Source: an uncultured bacterium (lineage in GTDB: Bacteria > Bacillota > Clostridia > Oscillospirales > Ruminococcaceae). From it: 64,000 nt of DNA. Positions within the stretch are counted from its first letter, which is position 1. Every line of letters starts with the position of its first letter. Positions 25,559-33,841 of this stretch are shown piece by piece. The DNA is taken from assembly GCA_934875375.1 (NCBI GenBank), contig CAKXHL010000001.1, positions 62,001 through 126,000 of the forward strand. Direction: 5' to 3'. The position numbers were made by a program, and so were the translations under genes. The notes beneath the pieces are model-generated. The model was not told where the DNA came from. It worked only from the letters and a program-made list of their open reading frames with translations, and searched no databases.

Positions 25559-26400
25559 GCACCGTCGGTACCTGCTATCCGCTTTGGCTGCGCCGCTTGC
25601 AGCAGGCCGGGGTTGCCGCCGCCGGTTTTGAACTGGATCTCTTGCTGGAAGGGAGCTGTTCTATTTCCAAAGCACAGCGGCTGGCACATCCGGAGCAGGA
25701 ACTGTGTCCGGGAAAAATAGCGCAGATACAATCATGGCTCTCCCGGAGGGAAGCGGGAGAGCCGTTGCAATATCTGCTGGGCTGGTGGGAGTTTTATGGA
25801 CGGCGTTTTGCCGTCGGCCCCGGTGTGCTGATTCCCCGCGCGGACACAGAAATTTTGGTGGAGCAGGCGCTGAAAGAATTGGCGAACACTCCTTCTCCCC
25901 GGATTGCGGATCTATGTGCCGGAAGCGGTTGTATCGGCCTAACAGTCGCCTGTGAGCGGCCGGATGCAGAGGTGGCTTTATTGGAGCTTTCACCAAAAGC
26001 CGGGGAATATTGTAAAAAAAATATCCTCTCTTTGGCACCTCAATGCTGTTTTGTCCAAGCTGATGTGTTGAAAAATACCGCAGGCTTGGCCAATATGGAT
26101 GCGGTTCTTTCTAACCCGCCGTATATTCCATCGGGCGACCTGCCTGAGCTGCAGCGAGAAGTTCAGCACGAACCATCTTTGGCGCTGGATGGCGCGGATG
26201 ATGGATTGCGTTTTTACCGGGAAATTCCCTTCTTATGGAAAAAAGTCCTCAAACCGGGCGGCCTGCTGGCTTTCGAAATTGGTTTTCACCAGGCGCAAGC
26301 GGTTTGCGCCCTGATGCGGTCAGCCGGGTTTGATTCGGTTCGGGTCGTTCAGGATTATGGGGGAAATGACCGGGTTGTACTGGGGAGAAAAGCAAAATAA
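25552..26400 (+). CDS. prmC: Release-factor glutamine N5-methyltransferase PrmC
   Basis: This 282-residue SAM-dependent enzyme methylates the GGQ glutamine of peptide-chain release factors. The N-terminal helical substrate domain (1-80) contains 'GEPLQYLLGWWEFYGRRF'. The methyltransferase motif I is 'IADLCAGSGCIGL' and the catalytic motif is 'SNPPYIP' (about residue 184). The start ATG 25552 overlaps the end of yqhQ. prfA, a frequent neighbour, is not in this window. Confidence 0.93.
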   Translation: MVSTVGTCYPLWLRRLQQAGVAAAGFELDLLLEGSCSISKAQRLAHPEQELCPGKIAQIQSWLSRREAGEPLQYLLGWWEFYGRRFAVGPGVLIPRADTEILVEQALKELANTPSPRIADLCAGSGCIGLTVACERPDAEVALLELSPKAGEYCKKNILSLAPQCCFVQADVLKNTAGLANMDAVLSNPPYIPSGDLPELQREVQHEPSLALDGADDGLRFYREIPFLWKKVLKPGGLLAFEIGFHQAQAVCALMRSAGFDSVRVVQDYGGNDRVVLGRKAK

Positions 26401-26441
26401 GAGAATCAGGCGTGTCCAAAGCAAAAGGAGCGAATAAGAAA

Positions 26442-27188
26442 ATGAAAAAACCTTTGATCGGTGTTACTTGCAATTATGACTTTCGTGACGAAGTGGGTCG
26501 GGTCAACGGACAGGGGGCTATTGGGCAGGACTGGAATTTTGTGGCGGCAGATTATATCCGTTCGTTGGAGTGGGCGGGGGCACTTCCGGTGGTCATTCCT
26601 CAGTTTGATGATGCTGCCAATGCGGTTGGTTTTTGAAAGCGGCTGGATGGGTTGTTGGTCAGTGGCGGAAATGATGTGGACCCACAGCGATATAATCAGC
26701 CGGTGCGAGATTGCGGACGGCTGATTCCGGTACGGGATGAACAGGATATTTTGTTGGTAAAAGCGGCAACGACCAGAAAAATTCCAATGTTGGGTATTTG
26801 CCGCGGTTTACAGATTATGGCTGTCGCAATGGGCGGCAATCTGTATCAGGATGTGCAAAAAGAGGCAGAGAAAGGGCTGCATGAGCTGACCATGTTCCCG
26901 CGCAATGCGGTTTCCCATTTTGTTCTTTTTCCTGAAGATTCTCCGCTGCGGAGCATTTTCGACGCAGAGGAAATCGGAGTCAATTCCCTCCATCATCAGG
27001 CGGTTCACCGTCTGCCGGCAAATGGAAAAGAAGCGGCCGTCTCGCCTGATGGGGTAATAGAGGCGGCGGTGTTTTCCGGCGGACATTCTTTCTTTTTGGG
27101 GGTGCAGTGGCATCCGGAAAAGATGTATGATTCTGAACAGCAGGCTAAGCTGTTTTCGGCGTTCGTCAGTGCATGCAGAAAAGAATAG
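26442..27188 (+). pseudogene. Peptidase C26/gamma-glutamyl hydrolase-like gene broken by one in-frame TGA
   Basis: The reading frame is homologous from end to end to class I glutamine-amidotransferase-like hydrolases (peptidase C26; the PuuD type removes gamma-glutamyl groups). A TGA at 26634-26636 cuts it after 'AANAVGF'. The same frame then goes on with 'KRLDGLLVSGGNDVDP'. The nucleophile 'GICRGLQ' and the 'WHPEKM' His/Glu are both intact downstream. In the family the cut site usually reads like 'FLxRLDGLL', so Leu TTA to TGA would be a single change. A TTG at 26652 could allow restart, but that product would lack the first strands. A recent nonsense mutation or a sequence error is most likely. 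Confidence 0.8.
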
Positions 27189-27642
27189 GGTACAAAACAG
27201 AAATTACAAAAGCCGCCCGAGAAGGGCGGTGTCCACAAAACAGTTAATCCTCCGTATGGTCAAAATCATACGGAGGATTATTTATGTATATGATTCAAAC
27301 TTGCTGGCGGCAACGGTTTGTAAAAAGCCAGCAAATCCACAGGGGATAGCCGCTTTAGCGGTGCAAGAGAGTGTAGACACCCTAACGGAACGAAGTGACG
27401 AACATTCTCAGTCAGGCTGCTTTTCTCTGCCGACAGAGAATGAAGCTCGCAGGATGCACGATACTCCAGATAGGAGAGTATAGAAGTGCGCCCTTGCATT
27501 CCCAAAGGGGTTTGGGTAGTTCGGCAAATTAGGATTTGTTCAAATAGAGTATATCAAAAAGATGGGAAGAAACCAACCGTTAGCACAAGAAACGCCCGAC
27601 CATTTTTCGCCCGGGCATTCTCGGTATCAATGATAAATCAGT
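27189..27642. other. Non-coding debris of a mobile element with inverted repeats
   Basis: No intact gene is visible. There is a GC-rich hairpin (CCGCCC/GGGCGG, 27214-27230), a perfect 14-bp inverted repeat with an 8-nt loop (27245-27258 with 27267-27280), and a short hairpin (27594-27598 with 27612-27616). On the minus strand that last hairpin runs into a T-rich stretch, just after the TnpV remnant. A 75-codon minus-strand frame (27278-27505) is open, but I recognise nothing in it. Confidence 0.5.
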
Positions 27643-27888
27643 TCAAACTTCACAATCGCTTCTGATAAGTGCCTTGCAAGCGTTTATCTGTCGTACCCAT
27701 TCCAATTGGTTTTCGGCTTTCAGCTTTTCGGTCACGCCGTTTCGCTTCGCCAGCTCCAACACGATCAGCTCTATGCGGTTTCGTGCCGCTTTTTCAATCT
27801 CGGCACAAAACTGTTATACAGATACCCGCCGATAAACGCCGGGCGGCTTTTTCGGAAAGGAAAGAATTTGGCTTCCGGAGAGCCGATG
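27643..27888 (-). pseudogene. tnpV: Decayed TnpV-like transposon protein, 3' part, frameshifted
   Basis: On the minus strand, the segment ending at TGA 27645-27643 encodes 'AEIEKAARNRIELIV', 'NGVTEKLKAENQLEWVRQI' and 'NACKALI'. These match the C-terminal part of TnpV-type proteins of clostridial transposons (typical 'LKAxNQMEWVxxMN'). The upstream part 'SRPAFIGGYLYNSF' is in a different frame, so one indel lies at about 27800. The 5' end is lost where it abuts the neighbouring gene at 27889. It is a remnant of an old insertion and not functional. Confidence 0.65.
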
Positions 27889-28542
27889 TTACTGTTCCTT
27901 TTTTAAATTCAATTCATAAAAGTCCAGAAAAATGAGCATAATCGGTCCCGCCTTGCCTTTGCGGTAATAGCGCCATACGGAAAATAAAACAAACAGAGAT
28001 CCGATCAGGCAGACGATCATATCCTGCATCGTGTCGTGGACACCGGTGGTCAGCACATGCTGGGGATCGGAATGAAAGATAAAGTCCATAGAATATTCCC
28101 ATACCTCCCACAGCATCCCAATGGTACAGGCAAAAGAAACAGCGAAATAACCGGCAAAAATACCGTCTCGGGGGACGATAGCACGATCTTTTTTCATGAG
28201 GTAATAAAAGATGACGCCTAAAAGGCCGAATAATACGCCGGAAAGGGTGTGCACCGCTTTATCGTAAAAAGGGAAGCGGCCGTATCCGCGAAAGGCAATT
28301 CCAATCACAAATGCAAGAAAGCTAAACAAATTGACGGTCAAAGAAACCAGATACGCAGGCTTGAGCCGGGTGATCCTCCAAAATAACGGAGGAATCAGCA
28401 AAAATAAGGGGGAAAGCAGAGAAAGCCCCATATAATAAGGCGTTGAGTGCAGAAAGCTGTCAACAATGCCCCACAGGCAGACCAATAGGTACAGGACCAT
28501 AAAGACCTGGTTGATTTTTTGATAGCGCTGATTCTTTTCCAT
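27889..28542 (-). CDS. YjdF/DUF2238-type integral membrane protein
   Basis: This 217-residue protein has about six transmembrane helices and the family's polar motifs in or near membranes: 'YDKAVHTLSG' (about 92-101), 'WEVWEYSMD' (about 146-154) and 'GVHDTMQDMIVCLIGS' (about 167-182). The function is unknown. 'AAGGGGG' lies 6 nt before ATG 28542. The stop codon sits exactly at the junction with the TnpV remnant. The C terminus 'LNLKKEQ' may therefore be a product of the insertion, although the family core is complete. Confidence 0.8.
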   Translation of the reverse strand: MEKNQRYQKINQVFMVLYLLVCLWGIVDSFLHSTPYYMGLSLLSPLFLLIPPLFWRITRLKPAYLVSLTVNLFSFLAFVIGIAFRGYGRFPFYDKAVHTLSGVLFGLLGVIFYYLMKKDRAIVPRDGIFAGYFAVSFACTIGMLWEVWEYSMDFIFHSDPQHVLTTGVHDTMQDMIVCLIGSLFVLFSVWRYYRKGKAGPIMLIFLDFYELNLKKEQ

Positions 28543-28671
28543 AAAGATCCCCCTTATTTATGATGTAACGCGGTTTGCCTTCTTTTTTGGCTTTGACCGG
28601 AATCGGTTCAGGCAAACAAATCCAGCTTACCATAAAAAGCACAGAGAAGCCAGTTTTTTGTAGCAAAAGAA

Positions 28672-28691
28672 CGCAGGCAAAAATACCTGCG
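28672..28691 (-). terminator. Terminator of the copA-csoR operon
   Basis: On the minus strand an 8-bp stem with one G-T pair (28691-28684 with 28679-28672) and a 4-nt loop is followed by 'TTCTTTT'. It lies about 30 nt after the csoR stop codon. Confidence 0.65.
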
Positions 28692-28720
28692 CTCAGAAAA
28701 CGAATCCTCCGATGAAAAAA

Positions 28721-28981
28721 CTACAAAAGTTTTGCAATAATGGTTTCGATCTCCAGCAGTTTTTCCGTCGCATCATGATGGGTCACAGCTTCTTTGACAC
28801 AATGTTCCAGGTGAGCTTTCAGCACTTCGCCATTGGCTTTTTTCAAAATGGACTGGGACGCCATAATCTGATTGGAAATATCAATGCAGTACCGGTCCTC
28901 GTCAATCATTTTCAAAATCCCGTCAATCTGGCCCCGAGCGGTCTTTAAAAGACGTGAGACCTTTTGTTTGTCTGCCATCAT
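28721..28981 (-). CDS. csoR: Copper-sensing repressor CsoR
   Basis: This 86-residue all-helical regulator of the DUF156 family represses copper efflux until Cu(I) binds. The Cu ligands Cys-His-Cys are visible in 'DRYCIDI' (about residue 32) and 'HLEHCV' (about 57-61), and the 'GQIDGILKMIDED' helix is typical. The start ATG 28981 lies 7 nt after 'GAGGTG' and one base after the copA stop, so the operon is copA-csoR. A CsoR-type operator lies before copA, so the gene regulates itself. Confidence 0.92.
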   Translation of the reverse strand: MMADKQKVSRLLKTARGQIDGILKMIDEDRYCIDISNQIMASQSILKKANGEVLKAHLEHCVKEAVTHHDATEKLLEIETIIAKLL

Positions 28982-28982
28982 A

Positions 28983-29189
28983 TTACAGCACCTCGGTAAC
29001 GGTGTATCCGGCATCGGTAACAGCTTTGATCAAAACGTCATCAGCCACGTCGGCGGACAGGGTCAGATACGCCGCCTTGTCTTCCAGCGAAACTTCGGCG
29101 GAAACGCCGTCGATGGCATTGAGCACCTGTGAAACGCGGCCAGTACAGTGGGAACACATCATTCCATCAATTTTTAATGTCTTTTTCAT
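28983..29189 (-). CDS. copZ: Possible separately translated CopZ-like copper chaperone inside copA
   Basis: The last 68 codons of copA begin with ATG 29189, preceded on the minus strand by 'AAAGGAG' with 8 nt spacing. They encode a complete HMA domain with the CxxC motif 'MCSHC'. The product would be a free Cu(I) chaperone of the same length as CopZ, made beside the full ATPase. This is an inference from the internal ribosome-binding site. It may also be the relic of a separate copZ gene whose upstream stop codon was lost. Confidence 0.45.
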   Translation of the reverse strand: MKKTLKIDGMMCSHCTGRVSQVLNAIDGVSAEVSLEDKAAYLTLSADVADDVLIKAVTDAGYTVTEVL

Positions 29190-31529
29190 GCTTTTTTCTC
29201 CTTTTTCTGTGATGGGGTCATTTGTTTGTACTTTTTCCAAAACGGGCTGCGGGTCAGCTTGACGGCTGCGATACGGCTTAAAAAAGCGCAGACGCAGCGC
29301 GTTGGATACCACGCAGACCGAACTCAGGCTCATCGCTGCTGCGGCAAACATCGGGTCCAACTTCCATCCCCAAAGTGAGAAGAAAACGCCTGCCGCAATC
29401 GGAATACCGATTGTATTATATAAAAATGCCCAGAACAGATTCTCTTTCACGTTTCGGATAACTGCCCGGCTTAGATGGATGGCGGTGACGGCATCCAACA
29501 GGTCGTTTTTCATCAGCACGATATCTGCTGCTTCCAGCGCAATATCGGTTCCGGCACCGATAGCAATGCCTACGTCTGCGCGGGCCAGAGCCGGCGCGTC
29601 ATTGATGCCGTCTCCCACCATGGCAACTTTTTTGCCGCTTTCCTGTAACTGGCGGATTTTTTGTTCTTTATCCTGAGGCAATACCTGCGCAATGACCTGG
29701 GACACTCCCAGCTGACGGCCGATGGCATCGGCTGTCCGTTGGTTATCGCCGGTAAGCATGACCACTTCCAGCCCCAGTTGTTTCATTTCCGCAATGGCTT
29801 GGGAACTGGTGGGCTTTGCCACGTCAGACACTGAAATAATCCCCAACAGCGTTTGACTCTGTGCAAAATACAACGGCGTTTTTCCATCCTGTGCCAGTTC
29901 TGCCGCGGTGGTGCGTAGCTCATCCAAGTGGATGCCCTGCTCCTCCATTAGTCTCTCATTACCGGCGAGACATGGGGTTCCCTCTAACGAGGCGGACAGG
30001 CCAAGGCCGGAGAGAGCCTGAAAATTAGAGGGGTCAAACAGAGAAAGCCCACGCTGCTTTGACAATGAAACGATGGCCTGTGCCAGAGGATGCTCGGAAA
30101 GGCTCTCCAGCGAAGCGGCAATTTGCAGCAGCTTTTCTTCCGTCACACCCGAAGACGGATAAAGACCGGTAACTTTTGGGTGCCCTTCCGTGATCGTGCC
30201 GGTTTTGTCCAGAACGACGGTGTTGACCGTGTGGGCAGTTTCCAGTGCTTCGGCGGATTTGATCAGAATACCGTTTTCCGCTCCTTTACCGGTACCGACC
30301 ATAATGGCCACCGGGGTAGCTAATCCCAGCGCGCAGGGGCAGGATATGACCAGTACCGCGATACCGATGGACAAAGCGAAAGAGAAGGTCTGCCCCAGCA
30401 AAAGCCAGATCACAGTGGCTAAAATGGCGATGCTGATTACCACCGGCACAAAGATACCGGCAACCTTATCGGCAAGCTTGGAGATCGGGGCTTTGGAGGC
30501 GCTGGCTTCTTCCATCAGCGCAATGATTTGGGACAGGGTCGTATCGTCGCCGATTTTGGTGGCGCGGAACCGGAACGCGCCGGTTTTGTTAATTGTGGCG
30601 GCAGTAACCGTATCGCCTATGTTCTTTTCCACAGGAATGCTTTCGCCGGTAATGGCTGATTCATCAATAAAGGAAGAACCTTCCAGCACCACGCCATCCA
30701 CAGGAATGCTTTGACCGGGCCGCACCACTACCGTATCGCCTACCACGACCTGTTCCACCGGGATTTGTATTTCCTGCCCTTCCCGCAGTACCGTAGCAGA
30801 CTTGGGCGCCAGATCCATCAATCTGGTGATTGCTTCAGAGGTTTTGCCTTTGGATCGGGTTTCCAGATATTTGCCCAAGGTAATCAGGGTCAAAATCATG
30901 GAAGCGCCCTCAAAATACAGATCCATAGCATATTGCCGGACCCGTTCCAAGTCGCCGTGGCCAAGACCGTAGCTCATCTGGTAAATGGCAAAAATTCCAT
31001 AAAGGATAGAAGCCGCAGAGCCGATAGCCACCAGGGAGTCCATATTGGGAGAGCCGCGAAACAACGTTTTAAAGCCGATCTGAAAATAGCTGCGGTTGAG
31101 ATACGCCACCGGCAGAGTCAAAAGCAGCTGTGTAAAAGCAAAGGACAGGGCATTTTCCGTGCCGTGAAAAAAATGGGGGATTGGCAACCCCATCATGTGT
31201 CCCATAGACAGATAAAACAGCGGGATTAAAAAGCAGAAAGATAGAATCAGCCGCCGTTTCATTTGTTTGACAGCATCCGTCGGTGCAGCGGATACCTGCT
31301 GGGCAACAGCGAGCCCTTTGGGGGGAAGAAAGGCACCATAGCCGCTTTGTTCCACCGCCCGAATGATTTTGGACGGATCGGTTTGGGCTTCATCATATAC
31401 GACCTGCATGCTATTGGTCAAAAGGCTCACTTCTACCGATTGGACGCCTTGCGTTTTTGCCACGCTTTTTTCCACATGGGCAGAGCAAGCAGAGCAGGTC
31501 ATTCCGGAAACATTGAACTTTTGCTTCAT
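28983..31529 (-). CDS. copA: Cu(+)-exporting P1B-type ATPase with N- and C-terminal heavy-metal domains
   Basis: The protein has 848 residues. The N-terminal metal-binding domain carries 'GMTCSACSAHV'. Eight membrane helices follow, with the transport motif 'SCPCALG' in helix 6, the phosphorylation site 'VVLDKTGTITEG', 'SEHPLA' of the nucleotide domain and 'MVGDGINDAPALA'. After the last helices a linker leads to a second metal-binding domain with 'GMMCSHCTGRV', which looks like CopZ fused in frame. A C-terminal domain of this kind is unusual. 'AAAGGAG' precedes ATG 31529 by about 11 nt. The gene is expressed from a promoter beside a CsoR operator. Confidence 0.95.
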   Translation of the reverse strand: MKQKFNVSGMTCSACSAHVEKSVAKTQGVQSVEVSLLTNSMQVVYDEAQTDPSKIIRAVEQSGYGAFLPPKGLAVAQQVSAAPTDAVKQMKRRLILSFCFLIPLFYLSMGHMMGLPIPHFFHGTENALSFAFTQLLLTLPVAYLNRSYFQIGFKTLFRGSPNMDSLVAIGSAASILYGIFAIYQMSYGLGHGDLERVRQYAMDLYFEGASMILTLITLGKYLETRSKGKTSEAITRLMDLAPKSATVLREGQEIQIPVEQVVVGDTVVVRPGQSIPVDGVVLEGSSFIDESAITGESIPVEKNIGDTVTAATINKTGAFRFRATKIGDDTTLSQIIALMEEASASKAPISKLADKVAGIFVPVVISIAILATVIWLLLGQTFSFALSIGIAVLVISCPCALGLATPVAIMVGTGKGAENGILIKSAEALETAHTVNTVVLDKTGTITEGHPKVTGLYPSSGVTEEKLLQIAASLESLSEHPLAQAIVSLSKQRGLSLFDPSNFQALSGLGLSASLEGTPCLAGNERLMEEQGIHLDELRTTAAELAQDGKTPLYFAQSQTLLGIISVSDVAKPTSSQAIAEMKQLGLEVVMLTGDNQRTADAIGRQLGVSQVIAQVLPQDKEQKIRQLQESGKKVAMVGDGINDAPALARADVGIAIGAGTDIALEAADIVLMKNDLLDAVTAIHLSRAVIRNVKENLFWAFLYNTIGIPIAAGVFFSLWGWKLDPMFAAAAMSLSSVCVVSNALRLRFFKPYRSRQADPQPVLEKVQTNDPITEKGEKSMKKTLKIDGMMCSHCTGRVSQVLNAIDGVSAEVSLEDKAAYLTLSADVADDVLIKAVTDAGYTVTEVL

Positions 31530-31561
31530 GAAACGCATCTCTCCTTTTCCATGCGATTACC

Positions 31562-31590
31562 AGTACTATACCCCACGGGGGTATAGTACT
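31562..31590. promoter_or_regulatory. CsoR operator
   Basis: A perfect palindrome with 13-bp arms (31562-31574 and 31578-31590) around ACG has the core TATACCCC-ACG-GGGGTATA. It closely matches known CsoR sites in Firmicutes (TACCC-N-GGGTA core). It covers the predicted transcription start of copA. Confidence 0.9.
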
Positions 31591-31619
31591 ATCGTACTGT
31601 ACCTTTAAAGCTTTGTCAA
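31591..31619 (-). promoter_or_regulatory. Promoter of copA-csoR
   Basis: Minus strand: TTGACA (31619-31614), a 17-bp spacer and TACGAT (31596-31591). The CsoR operator begins directly downstream, so bound repressor would block initiation. Confidence 0.75.
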
Positions 31620-31670
31620 GCATGAAATCATATTTTTTGAAGATTTTGGATTAATATACCTTGGTAAAAT

Positions 31671-31706
31671 AAAAATTCCCTCCCGAAAAATCGAGAGGGA
31701 ATTTTT
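31671..31706 (-). terminator. Terminator of the TVP38 gene (can work both ways)
   Basis: A 12-bp stem (31671-31682 with 31695-31706) with A-rich and T-rich flanks follows the stop codon at 31712. Confidence 0.85.
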
Positions 31707-31711
31707 GCACA

Positions 31712-32359
31712 TCAGGTAAAAAGCCGCCAGAAACTGTCTTCCGCCGTGGCCCAGACCAAACTGTATAATGCAATGGTTGGAATTTTAGCCAGCAGTAAAA
31801 TCAACAAGAATTTTTTGTTTTCCATTTTAGTAAGTCCTGCAAGCATACAGATCAAGTCGTCCGGAAAAGCGGGAAAAAGCATTGCCAGCAGAAAAAAGAT
31901 TTCAAAGCGCTTGCCTTTATCAATCATTTTACTGTATTTTTCGTAGGTTTCTGGTTTTGTCACAGCTACAATAAAGGGTTTTCCGTAAAATCGGCCTAGA
32001 AAAAAGCCGATGATGCTGCCAATGCAGTTGCCGACATAGCTATATACAAATCCCGGCAGCGGACTAAACAGAACAACCGATGCCAAACAACTGACCCCGC
32101 CAGGGATGATGGGAACCACAACCTGAATGATTTGAATCAGAATAAATACCAAAGGCGCGGTTACGCCTGAATCGGAAATAAACTGTTCCAGGCTCTCTTC
32201 GCTGGTAAAGATGCCGGCGGAAAAGCCATACACGGCAAAGCCGATCGCAAGTAAAAGGCCCAGAATTGTCCCGGCGTGAATCAATCGGGAAATCGTTTTG
32301 TTTCGGCGCAGTTTTTTGATGGTATCGCCATGCCGTGATTGTTTTTCTCCGGCATCCAT
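31712..32359 (-). CDS. TVP38/TMEM64 (DedA-like) membrane protein
   Basis: This is a 215-residue protein with about five hydrophobic segments after a basic N-terminal tail. The family core is 'YVGNCIGSIIGFFLGRFYGKPF' split around a reentrant loop, then 'FFLLAMLFPAFPDDLICMLAGL', with Pro and Asp residues in the conserved places. Relatives take part in lipid scrambling or membrane homeostasis. Three starts are possible: 32395 (TTG), 32371 (ATG) and 32359 (ATG). I chose 32359 because 'AGGATGG' lies 8 nt upstream. Confidence 0.85.
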   Translation of the reverse strand: MDAGEKQSRHGDTIKKLRRNKTISRLIHAGTILGLLLAIGFAVYGFSAGIFTSEESLEQFISDSGVTAPLVFILIQIIQVVVPIIPGGVSCLASVVLFSPLPGFVYSYVGNCIGSIIGFFLGRFYGKPFIVAVTKPETYEKYSKMIDKGKRFEIFFLLAMLFPAFPDDLICMLAGLTKMENKKFLLILLLAKIPTIALYSLVWATAEDSFWRLFT

Positions 32360-32541
32360 ATCGTTTTCCATCCTGTTGCTTTGCCCAAGCGACAAAAATG
32401 ATCTGATTTCTATTTTACTGGATTTCGCATGCGTGAACGCCCTATTTTATTGCGTTTTTGGCAAAATTCCTCCTCTTTTTTGCGGAATCTTCCTTTTTTT
32501 TCACACTTTGTTGTGCTATACTAAAAAATAATTACGATGCT

Positions 32542-32614
32542 AAGAGAAAAAGCTCTTGTGTGGGAGGCGCCGGCCCGGCAGGTGAGAACAACCTGCCGCC
32601 GGGACTTGCTTTTT
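32542..32614 (+). promoter_or_regulatory. Leader with terminator-like hairpin before the aminotransferase
   Basis: A small hairpin (AAGAG/CTCTT, 32542-32546 with 32553-32557) is followed by a GC-rich stem (32574-32583 with 32591-32603, 3-nt bulge) and T5 at 32610-32614, 26 nt before the start codon. TATACT at 32517-32522 may be the -10 box. This looks like an attenuator. I cannot match it to a T-box or known riboswitch. Confidence 0.5.
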
Positions 32615-32640
32615 GATATCAACGGTATAGGAGGAATTTT

Positions 32641-33828
32641 ATGCACTACCAATTTTCCAAGAAAATAGATTCTCTGCAGCCTTCGGCGATCCGTGAAATT
32701 TTGAAAGCGACTGCAGATCCTTCGGTCATTTCTTTTGCAGCGGGAAATCCGGCACCGGAAGCATTTCCGATAGAAGCGGTGCAGAAAATTACCCGCGAGA
32801 TCTTAGAAGAAAACCCGATTTTGGCGCTGCAGTATTCGGTTACGGAAGGGTATCAGCCCTTGCGGGACCGTCTGGTCCATTTGGTGAAAGAGCGTTATGG
32901 CATCGGTCGGGATTTTGATCAGGTTCTGGTGGTGTCCGGCGCGCAGCAGGGTATTTGTCTGACTGCCCATTGTCTGCTGGACGATGGAGACAAAGTGATC
33001 AGTGAAAGTCCCAGCTTTATTGGTTCTTTAAACGCGTTCCGCTCTTTCCGTTCCCAACTGGTTGGCGTGGAAATGGGGCCTGACGGCATTGATACGGAAA
33101 AGTTGGAACAGGCGCTCAAAGCGAACCCCAATGCAAAATTTATTTACACAATTCCGAATTTCCAAAACCCCACCGGTATCACGATGAGCTTGGAAAAGAG
33201 AAAGGAAGTATACCGGCTGGCGCTGCAGTACGGCGTTTTGATTTTGGAGGATAACCCCTACGGTGAATTGCGCTTTTCTGGCGAGGATGTACCGACCATC
33301 AAATCGATGGATACAGAGGGGATCGTCATTTACTGCGGAAGCTTTTCCAAAGTATTATCCCCTGGCCTGCGGGTGGGGTATGTGGTAGCGCCCAAAGAGA
33401 TTATTGCCAAACTGACGGTGGCCAAGCAGTCCTCCGACGTACATACCACAATCCTTTCTCAGCTGATCTGCGACCGCTTTTTGGCGGAATATGACTTTGA
33501 TGCGCATATTGCCGGACTGCGGGAGATCTACCGTAAGAAATCTTCGCTGATGATTCGCCAGATTGATCAGCAGTTTCATCCAGCGGTAGCACATGCCAAT
33601 CCTGAGGGCGGCCTGTTCCTTTGGTGTACCCTCCCGAAAGGCAGCGATATGCTGGCGTTCTGCAAGGCTGCAGTGGAACAAAGGGTCGCTGTGGTGCCGG
33701 GCACCGCCTTTTTGACCGATGATAAAGGAACTTCTGAATCGGTTCGCCTGAATTTCTCAACCCCCGCTGATGAGCAGATCGTGGAAGGTATCAACCGCCT
33801 GGGGGCTTTGACCAAAAAAATGTTCTAG
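32641..33828 (+). CDS. PLP-dependent class I/II aminotransferase (2-aminoadipate/aromatic type)
   Basis: This is a 395-residue fold-type I aminotransferase without a MocR-type DNA-binding domain. The PLP lysine is in 'CGSFSKVLSPGLRVGY' (about residue 235). The cofactor-site Asp/Tyr lie in 'ILEDNPYGEL', Asn in 'TIPNFQNPTGI' and the C-terminal carboxylate-binding Arg in 'VRLNFS'. It resembles the LysN/Aro8-like group, which acts on 2-aminoadipate, branched-chain or aromatic amino acids. The substrate is not certain. 'AGGAGG' lies 6 nt before ATG 32641. trpS follows 13 bp downstream, which may hint at aromatic amino acid metabolism. Confidence 0.85.
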   Translation: MHYQFSKKIDSLQPSAIREILKATADPSVISFAAGNPAPEAFPIEAVQKITREILEENPILALQYSVTEGYQPLRDRLVHLVKERYGIGRDFDQVLVVSGAQQGICLTAHCLLDDGDKVISESPSFIGSLNAFRSFRSQLVGVEMGPDGIDTEKLEQALKANPNAKFIYTIPNFQNPTGITMSLEKRKEVYRLALQYGVLILEDNPYGELRFSGEDVPTIKSMDTEGIVIYCGSFSKVLSPGLRVGYVVAPKEIIAKLTVAKQSSDVHTTILSQLICDRFLAEYDFDAHIAGLREIYRKKSSLMIRQIDQQFHPAVAHANPEGGLFLWCTLPKGSDMLAFCKAAVEQRVAVVPGTAFLTDDKGTSESVRLNFSTPADEQIVEGINRLGALTKKMF

Positions 33829-33841
33829 GAAGGTGTTATTG

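Noticed and set aside
26634..26636. Selenocysteine or other recoding at the TGA in the peptidase gene
   Set aside because: Relatives do not have Cys at this place, and no selenocysteine-type stem was evident after the codon; a nonsense mutation is simpler.
27278..27505. 75-codon minus-strand frame in the mobile-element debris
   Set aside because: No recognisable domain, no good ribosome-binding site, and it lies in a stretch rich in hairpins; kept only as part of the debris.
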